Source of the DNA: Betaproteobacteria bacterium
Lineage (GTDB): Bacteria > Pseudomonadota > Gammaproteobacteria > Burkholderiales > Burkholderiaceae_C
Reading direction: 5' to 3'
Assembly (NCBI GenBank): GCA_016704535.1
Contig: JADIZZ010000002.1
Span: 62,001-126,000, forward strand
Length of the DNA: 64,000 nucleotides
Shown piece after piece: positions 1-8,646 of this stretch. The number at the start of each line of letters is the position of its first letter. The first letter of the stretch is position 1. The position numbers and the translations under genes were made by a program. The notes under the pieces were generated by a model. It made no database searches. It was not told the origin of the DNA and worked only from the letters and a program-made list of their open reading frames with translations.

Positions 1-1
1 G

Positions 2-1327
2 CTGGCGCGGGACGTGCGCCGCCGCGCCCAGGCCGAGGCCGCGCTGGCCGAAGCGCTGGCCTTCCGCAAGGCGATGGAGGACTCGCTGTCCACCGGCCTT
101 CGCGCGCGCGACCTGGCCGGCGCCATCACCTACGTCAACCCGGCCTTCTGCACGATGGTGGGTTTCAGCGCCGACGAGCTGCTGACGCCCCCGACGGCAC
201 AGCCGGGCGCGGGCGCGCCGCCCACGCCGCCCGTGCCCCCCTATTGGCCGCCCGAGTACGTCGACGTCTACATCAGCCGTCAGCGCGAGCGCCTGCTGGG
301 CGACGGCCGCCAGCGCGGCGAGTCGCGCGACGCTCGCGAAGGCCACGAGACGGTCTTCATGCGCAAGGACGGCGAGCGCTTCCCGGTCATGATCTACGAG
401 GCCCCGCTGGTCGACGGCGATGGCCGCCACACCGGCTGGATGAGCGCGGTGCTCGACCTCAGCGCGCAGCGTCGGGTCGAAGAATTCTCGCGCCAGCAGC
501 AGGACCGCCTGCAGGCCACCGCGCGCCTGGCCACGGTGGGCGAGATGGCCTCGCTGCTGAGCCATGAGCTCAACCAGCCGTTGGCGGCAATCGCCAGCTA
601 CGCCAGCGGCTCGCTGAACCTGCTGGCCGACGCCGAGATGGCCCGCGACGCAGGCACCCCGGCGATGCTGCAGGGCGCGCTGGAGCGCATCGCCGAACAG
701 GCCGAACGGGCCGGCCGCGTCATCAAGAGCGTGCATGACTTCGTGCGCCGGCGCGAGCAGCTGCACGAGACGCTGCCAGCCGAGCGGCTGATCGACGCCG
801 TGCTGCCGCTGGCCCGCATGCAGGCGCGCAAGAGCGGCACGCGCATCGAGCTCGACTTGCCGCCCGCGCTGCCGGCCATCGCGGGTGAGACCCTGCCGCC
901 AACCGCGCGCGGCACGCGTGTGCGCTGCGACCGCACGATGGTCGAGCAGGTGCTGTTGAACCTGGCGCGCAACGGTATCCAGGCCATGGAGGCCGGCACG
1001 CCCGAGGCTGAACGTGTGCTGACACTTCGGGTGCGCCAGACGCACCCGCGCTGGGTCACTCTGTCGGTGATCGACACCGGCCCGGGGATTCCGGCCGATG
1101 TCGCGGCCAGACTCTTCACGCCCTTTTTCACGACCAAGCCTGAGGGCATGGGCCTCGGGCTGAGCCTGTGCCGCACCGTCATCGAACAGCACGGCGGCGC
1201 GCTGGACCACGGGCCTGGGCCAGGCGGGCGCGGCACCGAATTCCGCTTCACGCTGCCGGCACCGGCAACGGTGGAAACGGCCGGCGTCGACGACGCTCCC
1301 GCCTTGGCGCAACCCGCCCGCACCTGA
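2..1327 (+). CDS. PAS-domain sensor histidine kinase (5' end outside window)
   Basis: This is a sensor kinase that should autophosphorylate on histidine and pass phosphate to the regulator encoded next. The frame is open to the left edge, so the N-terminus, including any membrane or sensory segment, lies upstream. What is visible is a PAS domain (about 130 residues, with YVNPAFCTMVGFS), a short coiled linker, a HisKA segment with the phospho-acceptor in SHELNQPLAAI (His codon at 563-565), and an HATPase_c domain with N box (LLNLARNGIQAM), DTGPGIP and GMGLGLSL. The HELNQPLAAI form is typical of the FixL/DctB/TtrS group. The stop is 57 bp before the FixJ-like regulator, which supports a pair. 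The signal sensed cannot be told from this part. Confidence 0.9.
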   Translation: MARDVRRRAQAEAALAEALAFRKAMEDSLSTGLRARDLAGAITYVNPAFCTMVGFSADELLTPPTAQPGAGAPPTPPVPPYWPPEYVDVYISRQRERLLGDGRQRGESRDAREGHETVFMRKDGERFPVMIYEAPLVDGDGRHTGWMSAVLDLSAQRRVEEFSRQQQDRLQATARLATVGEMASLLSHELNQPLAAIASYASGSLNLLADAEMARDAGTPAMLQGALERIAEQAERAGRVIKSVHDFVRRREQLHETLPAERLIDAVLPLARMQARKSGTRIELDLPPALPAIAGETLPPTARGTRVRCDRTMVEQVLLNLARNGIQAMEAGTPEAERVLTLRVRQTHPRWVTLSVIDTGPGIPADVAARLFTPFFTTKPEGMGLGLSLCRTVIEQHGGALDHGPGPGGRGTEFRFTLPAPATVETAGVDDAPALAQPART

Positions 1328-1383
1328 GGGAGGCCGCGGACCAGCCGCATACTTGCGGTCGGCACCTTCTGCCGCACCCGCCC

Positions 1384-2046
1384 ATGTCGCTCGATCCCAG
1401 CCTCGGCATTCCTGTCGTCTACCTCGTGGACGACGAGGACGTCGTGCGCGAGGCGTTGGCTTGGCTGCTGCGTTCACGGCGCCTGCTGTCCGAGGGTTAT
1501 GCCAGCGCCGAGGCCTTCGAGACCTACCTCGGCGGGCGCGCCGCTCCCTGGCCCACGTCGCCGTCCTGCCTGGTGCTGGACGTGCGCATGCCTGGCACCA
1601 GTGGCCTGGTGCTCTTCGAGCGACTGGCCGAACGCGGGCTGCTGCCGGCGCTGCCGGTGATCTTCCTCACCGGCCATGGCGACGTGCCGACTGCCGTGGC
1701 GGCGGTCAAGCGCGGCGCCTTCGACTTCGTCGAGAAGCCCTTCTCCAACAACGCGCTGGTCGACCGCGTCGAACTGGCGCTGCAGGTCAGCGGGCAGGCC
1801 CTGCTGCAGCGCCGGGCGTGCGACACCGTCGCGCGTGCGCTGGCCGAGCTGACGGAGCGCGAGCGCGAGGTCATGCAGCGCGTCATCGACGGCCGCCCGA
1901 ACAAGCTCATCGCCGACGAGCTGCAGATCAGCGTGCGCACGGTGGAAGTGCACCGCGCGCGCGTCTTCGACAAGATGAACGTGAAGTCGGCGGTGGAACT
2001 GGCCAACCTGCTGCGCAGGGCCGAGAGCCAGGGCGGGCACGACTGA
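1384..2046 (+). CDS. FixJ/TtrR-like response regulator (receiver + LuxR HTH)
   Basis: This is a transcriptional response regulator of 220 residues. The N-terminal receiver has the acidic pair at residues 16-17, the phospho-acceptor Asp66 in LVLDVRMPG and the conserved Lys118 in FVEKPF. A LuxR/FixJ-type helix-turn-helix occupies roughly residues 148-210 (LTEREREVMQ, then SVRTVEVHRARV). The ATG at 1384 is chosen because the receiver fold begins a few residues later, although the frame is open further upstream inside the kinase gene. It is encoded just after its likely partner kinase. The stop overlaps the start of thiL by one base, so it may be co-transcribed with thiL-pgpA-pncC. Target genes are unknown. 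Confidence 0.9.
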   Translation: MSLDPSLGIPVVYLVDDEDVVREALAWLLRSRRLLSEGYASAEAFETYLGGRAAPWPTSPSCLVLDVRMPGTSGLVLFERLAERGLLPALPVIFLTGHGDVPTAVAAVKRGAFDFVEKPFSNNALVDRVELALQVSGQALLQRRACDTVARALAELTEREREVMQRVIDGRPNKLIADELQISVRTVEVHRARVFDKMNVKSAVELANLLRRAESQGGHD

Positions 2047-3032
2047 TGCCCGGCGAGTTCGAACTCATCGCGCGCCATTTCACGAGGCCGGTGCGGCGGG
2101 CGGCCATCGAGAGCAGCCCGGGCACCCAGCGCGTCGCACTGGGCGTGGGCGACGACTGCGCACTGCTGAACGTCACGCCGGGCATGCAGCTGGCGGTGTC
2201 GTGCGACATGCTGGTCGAAGGCCGCCACTTCCTGTCCACCGTGGCGCCCGAACGCCTGGGCCACAAGGCGCTGGCGGTGAACCTCAGCGACCTGGCGGCC
2301 TGCGGCGCCGAGCCGCTGGCCTTCACGCTGGCGCTTGCGCTGCCGCGCGCCGACGACGCCTTTCTCGCGCCGTTCGCGCAGGGCTTGTACGCGCTGGCCG
2401 ACGCCCACGGCATCGAACTCGTCGGCGGCGACACCACTGCGGGCCCCCTGAACATCTGCATCACCGTCTTCGGCCAGGTGCCTGCCGGCCAGGCGCTGTT
2501 GCGCAGCGGGGCGCGGCCGGGCGACGAACTCTGGGTCAGCGGCACGCTGGGCGATGCGCGGCTGGCGCTGGAGGCCTTTCGCGGCAGGGTGGTGCTGCCG
2601 GGCGAGGCCTTCGAAACGGTGCGCGAGGCGATGGAACGACCGCAGCCGCGGGTGGCGCTGGGGCGGGCGCTGCGTGGCCTGGCCACCAGTGCCATCGACC
2701 TCAGCGACGGCCTGCTCGGCGACCTGGGCCACGTGTTGCGGCGCTCGGGTGTGGGCGCGACAGTGAACGTCGATGCGCTACCGCGCGGCGCCGTTCTCGC
2801 CACGATGCCGCAGCCACTGCAGCACGAATGCCTGCTGGCCGGTGGCGACGACTACGAGCTGCTGTTCAGCGCACCGGCGCAGGCGCACGCCGCCGTGCAG
2901 GCCGCCGGCGTCGCGGCCGGTGTGGCGGTGCACTGCTGCGGTCAGCTGGACGCCCAGCGCGGGCTGCGCGTGGTCGACGGTGACGGCCGGCCCGTGGCCA
3001 CGCCCTGGCATGCCTTCGACCACTTCCTCTGA
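2046..3032 (+). CDS. thiL: Thiamine-monophosphate kinase
   Basis: ThiL phosphorylates thiamine monophosphate to thiamine diphosphate with ATP, the last step of thiamine cofactor synthesis, in the cytosol. The 328-residue product has the PurM/ThiL-like N-terminal signature (GVGDDCALL, CDMLVEGRHF, HKALAVNLSDLAACGA) and the C-terminal motifs SAIDLSDGLLGDL and LAGGDDYELLF, where the aspartates bind Mg-ATP. Its length is normal for the family. The ATG at 2046 overlaps the stop of the preceding regulator, and the gene is followed after 7 bp by pgpA. A thiL-pgpA-pncC order is common in proteobacteria, which supports the call. Confidence 0.95.
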   Translation: MPGEFELIARHFTRPVRRAAIESSPGTQRVALGVGDDCALLNVTPGMQLAVSCDMLVEGRHFLSTVAPERLGHKALAVNLSDLAACGAEPLAFTLALALPRADDAFLAPFAQGLYALADAHGIELVGGDTTAGPLNICITVFGQVPAGQALLRSGARPGDELWVSGTLGDARLALEAFRGRVVLPGEAFETVREAMERPQPRVALGRALRGLATSAIDLSDGLLGDLGHVLRRSGVGATVNVDALPRGAVLATMPQPLQHECLLAGGDDYELLFSAPAQAHAAVQAAGVAAGVAVHCCGQLDAQRGLRVVDGDGRPVATPWHAFDHFL

Positions 3033-3039
3033 ACGCTGC

Positions 3040-3564
3040 ATGACCGCCATCGCCCGCCCCACGGCCACCTTCATGCTGCGCCATCCCGCGCACTGGGCGG
3101 CGCTGGGCTTCGGCAGCGGCCTGTCGCCAAAGGCTCCCGGCACGGTGGGCACGCTCTGGGGCTGGCTCAGTTTCCTCGTGCTGTCGCGCTGGCTAGACGA
3201 CGCCGGCTGGGGCGTCGTGATCGCGCTGGCACTGCTGCTGGGCCTGTGGGCCTGCACACGTACCGCGCAGCACATGGGCGTGGCCGATCCCGGCGCCATC
3301 GTCTGGGACGAAATCGTGGCCTTCTGGATCGTGCTGTGGTTGCTGACGCCCACTTCGTGGTGGAACCAGCTGCTGGCCTTCGCCGTCTTCCGCTACTTCG
3401 ACGCCACCAAGCCCGGCCCCGTGGGTTGGGCTGACCGGCGCTTCAAGCTGCGGCCCGGCGAAGCCATCGGTTGGCGACAGGGCTTGGGCATCCTCTTCGA
3501 CGACCTCGTGGCCGCCGGCTGCACGCTGCTGCTGCTGGCCGTGAGCGCCAGGCTGTGGAACTGA
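3040..3564 (+). CDS. pgpA: Phosphatidylglycerophosphatase A
   Basis: PgpA removes the phosphate from phosphatidylglycerol phosphate to give phosphatidylglycerol, in the inner membrane. The 174-residue protein carries the family hallmarks GFGSGLSPKAPGTVGTLWG near residue 20, DEIVAFWIVL in the centre and RYFDATKPGPVGWAD near residue 120. It has several hydrophobic helices, including two around residues 40-75 and one at the C-terminus. The ATG at 3040 follows thiL by 7 bp and gives a normal-length product. The next gene, pncC, overlaps its end. No unusual feature is seen. Confidence 0.95.
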   Translation: MTAIARPTATFMLRHPAHWAALGFGSGLSPKAPGTVGTLWGWLSFLVLSRWLDDAGWGVVIALALLLGLWACTRTAQHMGVADPGAIVWDEIVAFWIVLWLLTPTSWWNQLLAFAVFRYFDATKPGPVGWADRRFKLRPGEAIGWRQGLGILFDDLVAAGCTLLLLAVSARLWN

Positions 3565-4043
3565 AGGCCTTGGAGCCCGAGGTGCTGGCGCTGGGCGACG
3601 CCTTGCGCGCGCGCGGCTGGCGCATGGCGGCGGCCGAGAGCTGCACGGGCGGGCTGATCGCTGCCTGCTGCACGATGGTGGCCGGGTCAAGCGACTGGTT
3701 CGAGCGCGGCTTCGTCACCTACAGCAATGCCGCCAAGACCGAGCTGCTGGGCGTGCTGCCCAGCCTGATCGACATGCACGGTGCCGTCAGCGAGGAGGTG
3801 GCGCTGGCCATGGCCAGCGGCGCGCTCACGCACGCGCCGGTGCAGCTGGCCGTGGCCGTCACCGGCATTGCCGGACCGGGCGGCGCGGTGCCCGGCAAGC
3901 CGGTGGGCACGGTGTGGCTGGCCTGGGGCACGGCCAGCGGCGTACGGGCTGAACGCCTGCGATTGCCCGGCGACCGCAGCGCCGTGCGCCAGGCCACCGT
4001 GCAGGCGGCGTTACGGCGCCTGCACGAAAGCGCTTCAGGCTGA
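3555..4043 (+). CDS. pncC: CinA-family nicotinamide-nucleotide amidohydrolase
   Basis: PncC hydrolyses nicotinamide mononucleotide to nicotinate mononucleotide, returning it to NAD synthesis. Of the CinA architecture only the stand-alone C-terminal domain is present (about 160 residues). Its motifs are AAESCTGGLIA (catalytic Ser region), GFVTYSNAAK and AVAVTGIAGPGGA. The start is uncertain. No ATG precedes the conserved region, so a GTG at 3555 overlapping the end of pgpA by 10 bases is chosen; a TTG at 3570 is the alternative. The 3' end overlaps the convergent GGDEF-EAL gene by 9 bases. Confidence 0.88.
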   Translation: MELKALEPEVLALGDALRARGWRMAAAESCTGGLIAACCTMVAGSSDWFERGFVTYSNAAKTELLGVLPSLIDMHGAVSEEVALAMASGALTHAPVQLAVAVTGIAGPGGAVPGKPVGTVWLAWGTASGVRAERLRLPGDRSAVRQATVQAALRRLHESASG

Positions 4044-6047
4044 AGCCGTGGTGGCTTGCGCGGCAGCGGCCGCCAGCCGCGCCGCCAGATCGGCCGCCGG
4101 CATCGGCTTGCCGAACAGGTAACCCTGATGCAGCGAGCAGCCCAGCTTGAGCAGCAGGTCGCGCTGCGCCGGTTCTTCGACGCCTTCAGCCACCACCGTG
4201 ATCTGCAGTGCCTGGGCCATGGCCATGATGGCCTGCGTCAGCGCGTGGTCGTCGGCGTCGTACGGCAGGTCGCGCACGAAGCTGCGGTCGATCTTCAGCT
4301 TGTCGGGCTTGAGCAGCTTCAGGTAGCTGAGCGACGAATATCCGGTGCCGAAATCGTCGATGGACAGCTGGGCGCCGGCCTCGCGCAGCCGCGCGATGGT
4401 GCGAAGCGCGCCCTCGGTGTCGGCAAGCAGTGCGCTCTCGGTGAGTTCCAGTTCGAGCTCGCCGCGCTTCATGCCGTGGCGGCGCATCGCCGCACGCACG
4501 GCGTCGGGCAGGTCGTCGTCGTTGGCTTGCAGCGCCGAGACGTTGACCGCCACGCGCCCCACCTCCAGCCCGGCGTCACGCCAGGCCGCGAACTGCGCGC
4601 AGGCGGTGTCCAGCGTCCAGCGGCCCAGCGGGCGGATGAGCCCGGTGTCTTCAGCCGCCTGGATGAAATCGCCCGGCATCAGCAGGCCGCGTCGCGGGTG
4701 CTGCCAGCGCACCAGCGCCTCGCAGCCGACGATGCGGCCGTGGTCGCCACGCACCACAGGCTGGTAGTGCAGCACCAGTTGGCCTCCGCCAATGGCCGCC
4801 TCGAGTTCACGCTCGAGTTCCAGACGCGCGCGAAAGTCGCGGTCGATGTCGGCGTGGAAGAAGAAGTAGCGTGCACGGCCGGTGTCCTTGCCGCGGTACA
4901 TCGCCAGGTCGGCCGTGCGCACCAGGCTGTCGAAGTCGTCGCCGTCGTCGGGGAAGACCGCGATGCCGATGCTGGCCGTGACTCGCGCGGTGTGCACTGC
5001 GCGCTGCAGCACCACCGGTGCGTCGACCGCATGCAGGAGGCGATCGGCCGTGAGGGTCATGTCGTGGCGGCTGCCGGCGGCGGGCAGCAAGACCAGGAAC
5101 TCGTCGCCACCCATGCGGCAGACGTAGTCGGTCTCGCGCAGCGCCGTACGCAAGCGAGCGCTGATGGCCACCAGCAATTCGTCGCCGGCGGCATGGCCCA
5201 GCGTATCGTTGACGGCCTTGAAGTGGTCGAGGTCGATGAACATCAGCGCCATCGCGCCGCCACTGCGCCGCGCCGCGGCGGCCTGGTGCACGAACAGTTC
5301 ACGCAGCAGGTGGCGGTTGGGCAGGCCGGTGAGATGGTCGTGCATCGCCATGCGATGCAACTCGTCGTTCTTGGTCTGCAGCTCACCGATGAGATCGACG
5401 ATGCGCGAACGCACCTCGTTGAGGTAGCGGCCGAGCTGACCCAGTTCGTCGGCGCGGGGCCAGTGCTGCAGCGGCATCGACTCCCGCGACGCCAGCGTCC
5501 CGGCTTGCTCCCGCAGCCGGTTGATCGGGCGCAGCACGCGCACCGAGAGCACGCCAGCCAGCACCAGCATGCCCACCACCACCTGCGCCGCCAGCACGCC
5601 GGCCATCTGGCGCATGCGCACGGCCAGCATCTGGTCGACCTCGGTGTCGTCGAACTGCAGCCGCAGCCGCGCGACGCTCTGGCCTTCGTGCAGCACCAGC
5701 ATCTCGGCCGTCACCATGGGCGTGTCCGGTGCGCAGCGCTGGCGCGCGACGTTCATCGGCTTGGCCGCAGGCTGCAGGTCGAGCACCTCGACGCCGCACA
5801 CCGAGGGCTCGGCGACGATGCGCTCCACCGCAGCCTGCAGGCCGGGTTCGCTCAGCGTCCAGGCCGGCTCGGTGACGAGCGAAGCCGCCAGCAACCGCGC
5901 GGCCGCGCGGTTGCGCTCGACGATGGGTGCATGCTGGGCGCGCGAGAAGTGGGCGTCCAGCAGCAGTGCGGCCAGCGCAGGCAGCACCATGCCGACGATG
6001 ATCGCCAGCAGGATGGTGGTACGAATGGACAGGGTGATCGGACGCAT
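4035..6047 (-). CDS. Membrane-bound GGDEF-EAL cyclic-di-GMP protein
   Basis: This 670-residue protein carries both halves of c-di-GMP turnover. It begins with a transmembrane helix (about residues 8-28), then a periplasmic sensor region, a second helix (about 150-172) and a HAMP-like segment. A diguanylate cyclase domain follows with an intact GGDEF at about residue 313. An RETD stretch five residues before it fits the RxxD inhibitory site. The phosphodiesterase domain has an intact EAL at about residue 441, plus ELTES, DDFGTGYSSL and EGVEEPAQ. Both active sites look complete, so the net activity cannot be predicted. It stands alone, convergent with pncC. The signal for the periplasmic region is unknown. 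Confidence 0.93.
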   Translation of the reverse strand: MRPITLSIRTTILLAIIVGMVLPALAALLLDAHFSRAQHAPIVERNRAAARLLAASLVTEPAWTLSEPGLQAAVERIVAEPSVCGVEVLDLQPAAKPMNVARQRCAPDTPMVTAEMLVLHEGQSVARLRLQFDDTEVDQMLAVRMRQMAGVLAAQVVVGMLVLAGVLSVRVLRPINRLREQAGTLASRESMPLQHWPRADELGQLGRYLNEVRSRIVDLIGELQTKNDELHRMAMHDHLTGLPNRHLLRELFVHQAAAARRSGGAMALMFIDLDHFKAVNDTLGHAAGDELLVAISARLRTALRETDYVCRMGGDEFLVLLPAAGSRHDMTLTADRLLHAVDAPVVLQRAVHTARVTASIGIAVFPDDGDDFDSLVRTADLAMYRGKDTGRARYFFFHADIDRDFRARLELERELEAAIGGGQLVLHYQPVVRGDHGRIVGCEALVRWQHPRRGLLMPGDFIQAAEDTGLIRPLGRWTLDTACAQFAAWRDAGLEVGRVAVNVSALQANDDDLPDAVRAAMRRHGMKRGELELELTESALLADTEGALRTIARLREAGAQLSIDDFGTGYSSLSYLKLLKPDKLKIDRSFVRDLPYDADDHALTQAIMAMAQALQITVVAEGVEEPAQRDLLLKLGCSLHQGYLFGKPMPAADLAARLAAAAAQATTASA

Positions 6048-6142
6048 GCGCTCGCCTGGGTCGCAAAGACCCGGTGTTGGGAATTTCGGCCCTCGGCGCG
6101 CCGACTTGAACTCCCGCGCGCCATCGGCCTTAGCCTAGCAGC

Positions 6143-7045
6143 ATGAATGTCCTACTTAGTGGCGATTTCGGTGCCGATGAGCGTGCGCGCTGGCAACGAG
6201 CCCTGGCCGCCGTGATACCCGAGGCGCGGTGGCTGGACGAAGCCGGCGCACGCACCCAGCCCGACGTGGTGCAGGCCGCCGTGGTGGCCAACCCGCCGCC
6301 GGGCAGCCTGCAGGGCCTGCCGAGGTTGCGCCTGATCCAGAGCCTGTGGGCTGGCGTCGACCGCCTGCTCGCCGACACCACGCTGCCCGCAGGCGTGCCC
6401 GTGGCGCGCATGGTCGACCCGGCGATGAACGCCGCGATGGGCGAGACCGCGCTGTGGGCCGTGCTTTCGCTGCACCGCGGCTTTTTCGAGTATGCACAGC
6501 GCCAGCGCGAAGCCCGTTGGCAGGTGCATGCCCAGCGCCGCGCCGACGAGGTCCGGGTGCTGGTGTTGGGCCAGGGCCAGATGGGCCGCGCCGCCGCCAG
6601 GTGCATCGCCCAGCAGGGCTACGCGGTGACGAGCTGGCGGCGTGACGGCACGCCGCTGCCGCCGCTGCTCGGTCGCGCGCAAATCGCGATCAACCTGCTG
6701 CCGCTGACCCCCGACACCCGCGGCCTGCTGGACGCCGCCTTCTTCGCGGCGCTGCCGCCAGGTGCCAGCGTCGTGAACCTGGCGCGCGGCGCGCATGTGG
6801 TCGACGCCGACCTGCTGGCCGCGCTGGCCAGCGGCCATCTGCACCATGCCGTGCTCGACGTCTTCCACACCGAGCCGCTGCCTCCCGAGCACCCCTTCTG
6901 GCGCCACCCGGGCGTGACCGTGCTGCCGCACGCCGCCGCGCTGACCGACCCACGCAGCGCGGCCACCGTGGCTGCGGCCAATCTGCGCGCGGCGCTGGCC
7001 GGGCAGCCGGTGGCCCATCTCGTGAGCCGTAGCGTCGGCTATTGA
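6143..7045 (+). CDS. ghrA: GhrA-like D-2-hydroxyacid dehydrogenase (glyoxylate/hydroxypyruvate reductase)
   Basis: This is an NAD(P)H-dependent reductase of 2-oxoacids, most like the GhrA branch that reduces glyoxylate and hydroxypyruvate. In its 300 residues the Rossmann motif is VLGQGQMGRAAA (about residue 136). The catalytic Arg lies in NLARGAHVVD, the Glu in FHTEPLPPEHPFW and the His in LPHAAALTD. The ATG at 6143 starts just before the first beta strand. It is a single gene between the divergent GGDEF-EAL gene and convergent holA. The family is firm. The exact substrate is inferred from similarity to the GhrA type, so the symbol is provisional. Confidence 0.85.
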   Translation: MNVLLSGDFGADERARWQRALAAVIPEARWLDEAGARTQPDVVQAAVVANPPPGSLQGLPRLRLIQSLWAGVDRLLADTTLPAGVPVARMVDPAMNAAMGETALWAVLSLHRGFFEYAQRQREARWQVHAQRRADEVRVLVLGQGQMGRAAARCIAQQGYAVTSWRRDGTPLPPLLGRAQIAINLLPLTPDTRGLLDAAFFAALPPGASVVNLARGAHVVDADLLAALASGHLHHAVLDVFHTEPLPPEHPFWRHPGVTVLPHAAALTDPRSAATVAAANLRAALAGQPVAHLVSRSVGY

Positions 7046-7061
7046 CGGCGGGCGTTGAGCC

Positions 7062-8138
7062 TCAAGCCTGCAGCGCCAGCCGGCGCAGCGGCGTGCCGCT
7101 TCGTGCGGGCTGCAGCGACATCAGCACCAGCCGCCGCAAGGCATCCCAGGGGGCCTGCGGCCATTCAGGGTGTTTGAGGCCCTTGACGATACCGTCGCAA
7201 ACGCTGGCCGCTTCCAACAGGTGGGCCATCTGATGGCCGGCCAGCAGCGGGAGCACGCGCTCGAAGAGCCTTTCCTTCAGGCCCCAGGCACGAGCCTCCT
7301 TCAGCGCGAGCGGCAGCGGCTTGCCGTCGTCGAGCGCGGCACGGCCGCGCGCCAGCGCACGGATGTCGTCGGCCAGCGTCCAGTGCACCAGCACGGCGGC
7401 CTCGCCTTCGTGCTGCAGGCCTTCGAGCACGCGCAGCGCGCGCGCCACGTTGCCCGTCCACACCGCTTCTGACAGCTTGGTGACATCGAAGCGCGCGACG
7501 TTGAGCACCGCGGCTTCCACCTGCTCGAAGCTCAACTCGCCGGGCGGGTGCAGCAACGCCAGCTTCTGTATCTCCTGGTGGGCGGCCAGCAGATTGCCTT
7601 CCACGCGGTCGGCAAAGAAGGCCAGCGTGCGCTGGCCTTCGTCGCCTTCGCGGACACGCTGGCCCTGGCGCGCCAGGCGCTGTGCCAGCCAGGCCGGCAG
7701 CGCCTTGCGGTCGAGCGTCTCTACGCGCAGCGTCGCGCCGGCGGCGTCGAGCGCGCCGAACCACGCTGCCTTTTGCTGCGAGAAATCCAGCCGTGGCAGC
7801 GACACGAGCGTGAGCACGTCTTCGGGCAGGCGCTCGCAGTAACGCTGCAACGCTTCCGAGCCTTCCTTGCCGGGCTTGCCCGAGGGGATGCGGATCTCGA
7901 TCAGCCGCCGTTCCGCAAACAGGCTCATGGCCCGCGCCGCGCCGAGCACGCCGCTCCAGTCGAAGTGCGCACCGCTGACGGTGAAGACCTGGCGCTCGGC
8001 GTAACCGGCGGCACGTGCGGCAGCGCGGATGGCGTCGCCGGCCTCCTGCGCCAGCAGCGGCTCGTCGCCGTGGATGGTGTAGAGCGGCTTCAAGCCGCGC
8101 GCGAGCTGGGCTTCGAGCTGTTCGGGGCGGACTTGCAT
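7062..8138 (-). CDS. holA: DNA polymerase III subunit delta
   Basis: HolA is the delta subunit of the clamp loader, which opens the beta sliding clamp during replication. The 358-residue product shows the family pattern: an N-terminal domain starting MQVRPEQLEAQL with LYTIHGDEPLLAQEA (a degenerate AAA+ nucleotide site), an alpha-helical lid and a C-terminal collar domain. The gene is the last of a minus-strand operon and follows lptE by 10 bp, the usual leuS-lptE-holA order of proteobacteria. It ends 16 bp from convergent ghrA, with no clear terminator between them. Confidence 0.95.
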   Translation of the reverse strand: MQVRPEQLEAQLARGLKPLYTIHGDEPLLAQEAGDAIRAAARAAGYAERQVFTVSGAHFDWSGVLGAARAMSLFAERRLIEIRIPSGKPGKEGSEALQRYCERLPEDVLTLVSLPRLDFSQQKAAWFGALDAAGATLRVETLDRKALPAWLAQRLARQGQRVREGDEGQRTLAFFADRVEGNLLAAHQEIQKLALLHPPGELSFEQVEAAVLNVARFDVTKLSEAVWTGNVARALRVLEGLQHEGEAAVLVHWTLADDIRALARGRAALDDGKPLPLALKEARAWGLKERLFERVLPLLAGHQMAHLLEAASVCDGIVKGLKHPEWPQAPWDALRRLVLMSLQPARSGTPLRRLALQA

Positions 8139-8148
8139 GCTGCGGCGT

Positions 8149-8646
8149 TCAGACTTGAATCGCAGCCAGGCGACGGAGTACCTGCGTCACCACGTCGGCC
8201 TGCATCTCGCGGAAGAGTTCGGCCTCCTCGGCTTCCTTGGCCAGCGCCTGCGTTTCGCTGTAGCTGAGGTCGCGCTTGAGCAGCAGTTCGACACGCGGGA
8301 CCAGCTCGCGCCCGAGCGGCGTATCGACGCGGAAGTTGAACTTCAGCCGCAGCTGCAGTTCACGCACCTGTGCCGCGGCGGTGCTGGCGACCACGCTGCG
8401 TTCGCGAGCGTCGTCCAGCGCCCGCAGCACCACCTGCGCCTTGGCAACGTCGTCCAGCACGCTGACCTGTTGCCGCAGTTCGCGTCGCAGTTCCTCGGCC
8501 AGCGGCGAGCGCGGCGCGAAACCGACGAGCGCAATGCTCTGGAAGGCCAGCCGCGGCGGCCGGCGCAGCGTGAAGCCGCAGCCGCCCAGCAGGCCGGCAG
8601 CCAGCAGCAGCGCCAGGCGCCGCTCGAGGCGCGCACGGTCAGACAA
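8149..8646 (-). CDS. lptE: LPS-assembly lipoprotein LptE
   Basis: LptE is an outer-membrane lipoprotein that plugs the LptD barrel and helps deliver lipopolysaccharide to the cell surface. The 165-residue precursor has a positively charged N-terminus, a hydrophobic stretch and the lipobox LLGGC ending at residue 23, followed by GFTLRRPPRLAF, the usual start of mature LptE. It lies between leuS and holA and overlaps the end of leuS by 8 bases, which suggests coupled translation. No unusual residue was noted. Confidence 0.92.
   Translation of the reverse strand: MSDRARLERRLALLLAAGLLGGCGFTLRRPPRLAFQSIALVGFAPRSPLAEELRRELRQQVSVLDDVAKAQVVLRALDDARERSVVASTAAAQVRELQLRLKFNFRVDTPLGRELVPRVELLLKRDLSYSETQALAKEAEEAELFREMQADVVTQVLRRLAAIQV

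Noticed and set aside
598..1377. Long minus-strand frames opposite real genes (for example 598-1377, 4056-6146, 9620-11395, 52522-54654)
   Set aside because: They are shadows caused by high GC and codon bias; they lack family motifs and have Arg/Ala/His-rich or low-complexity products, while the opposite strand encodes recognisable proteins.
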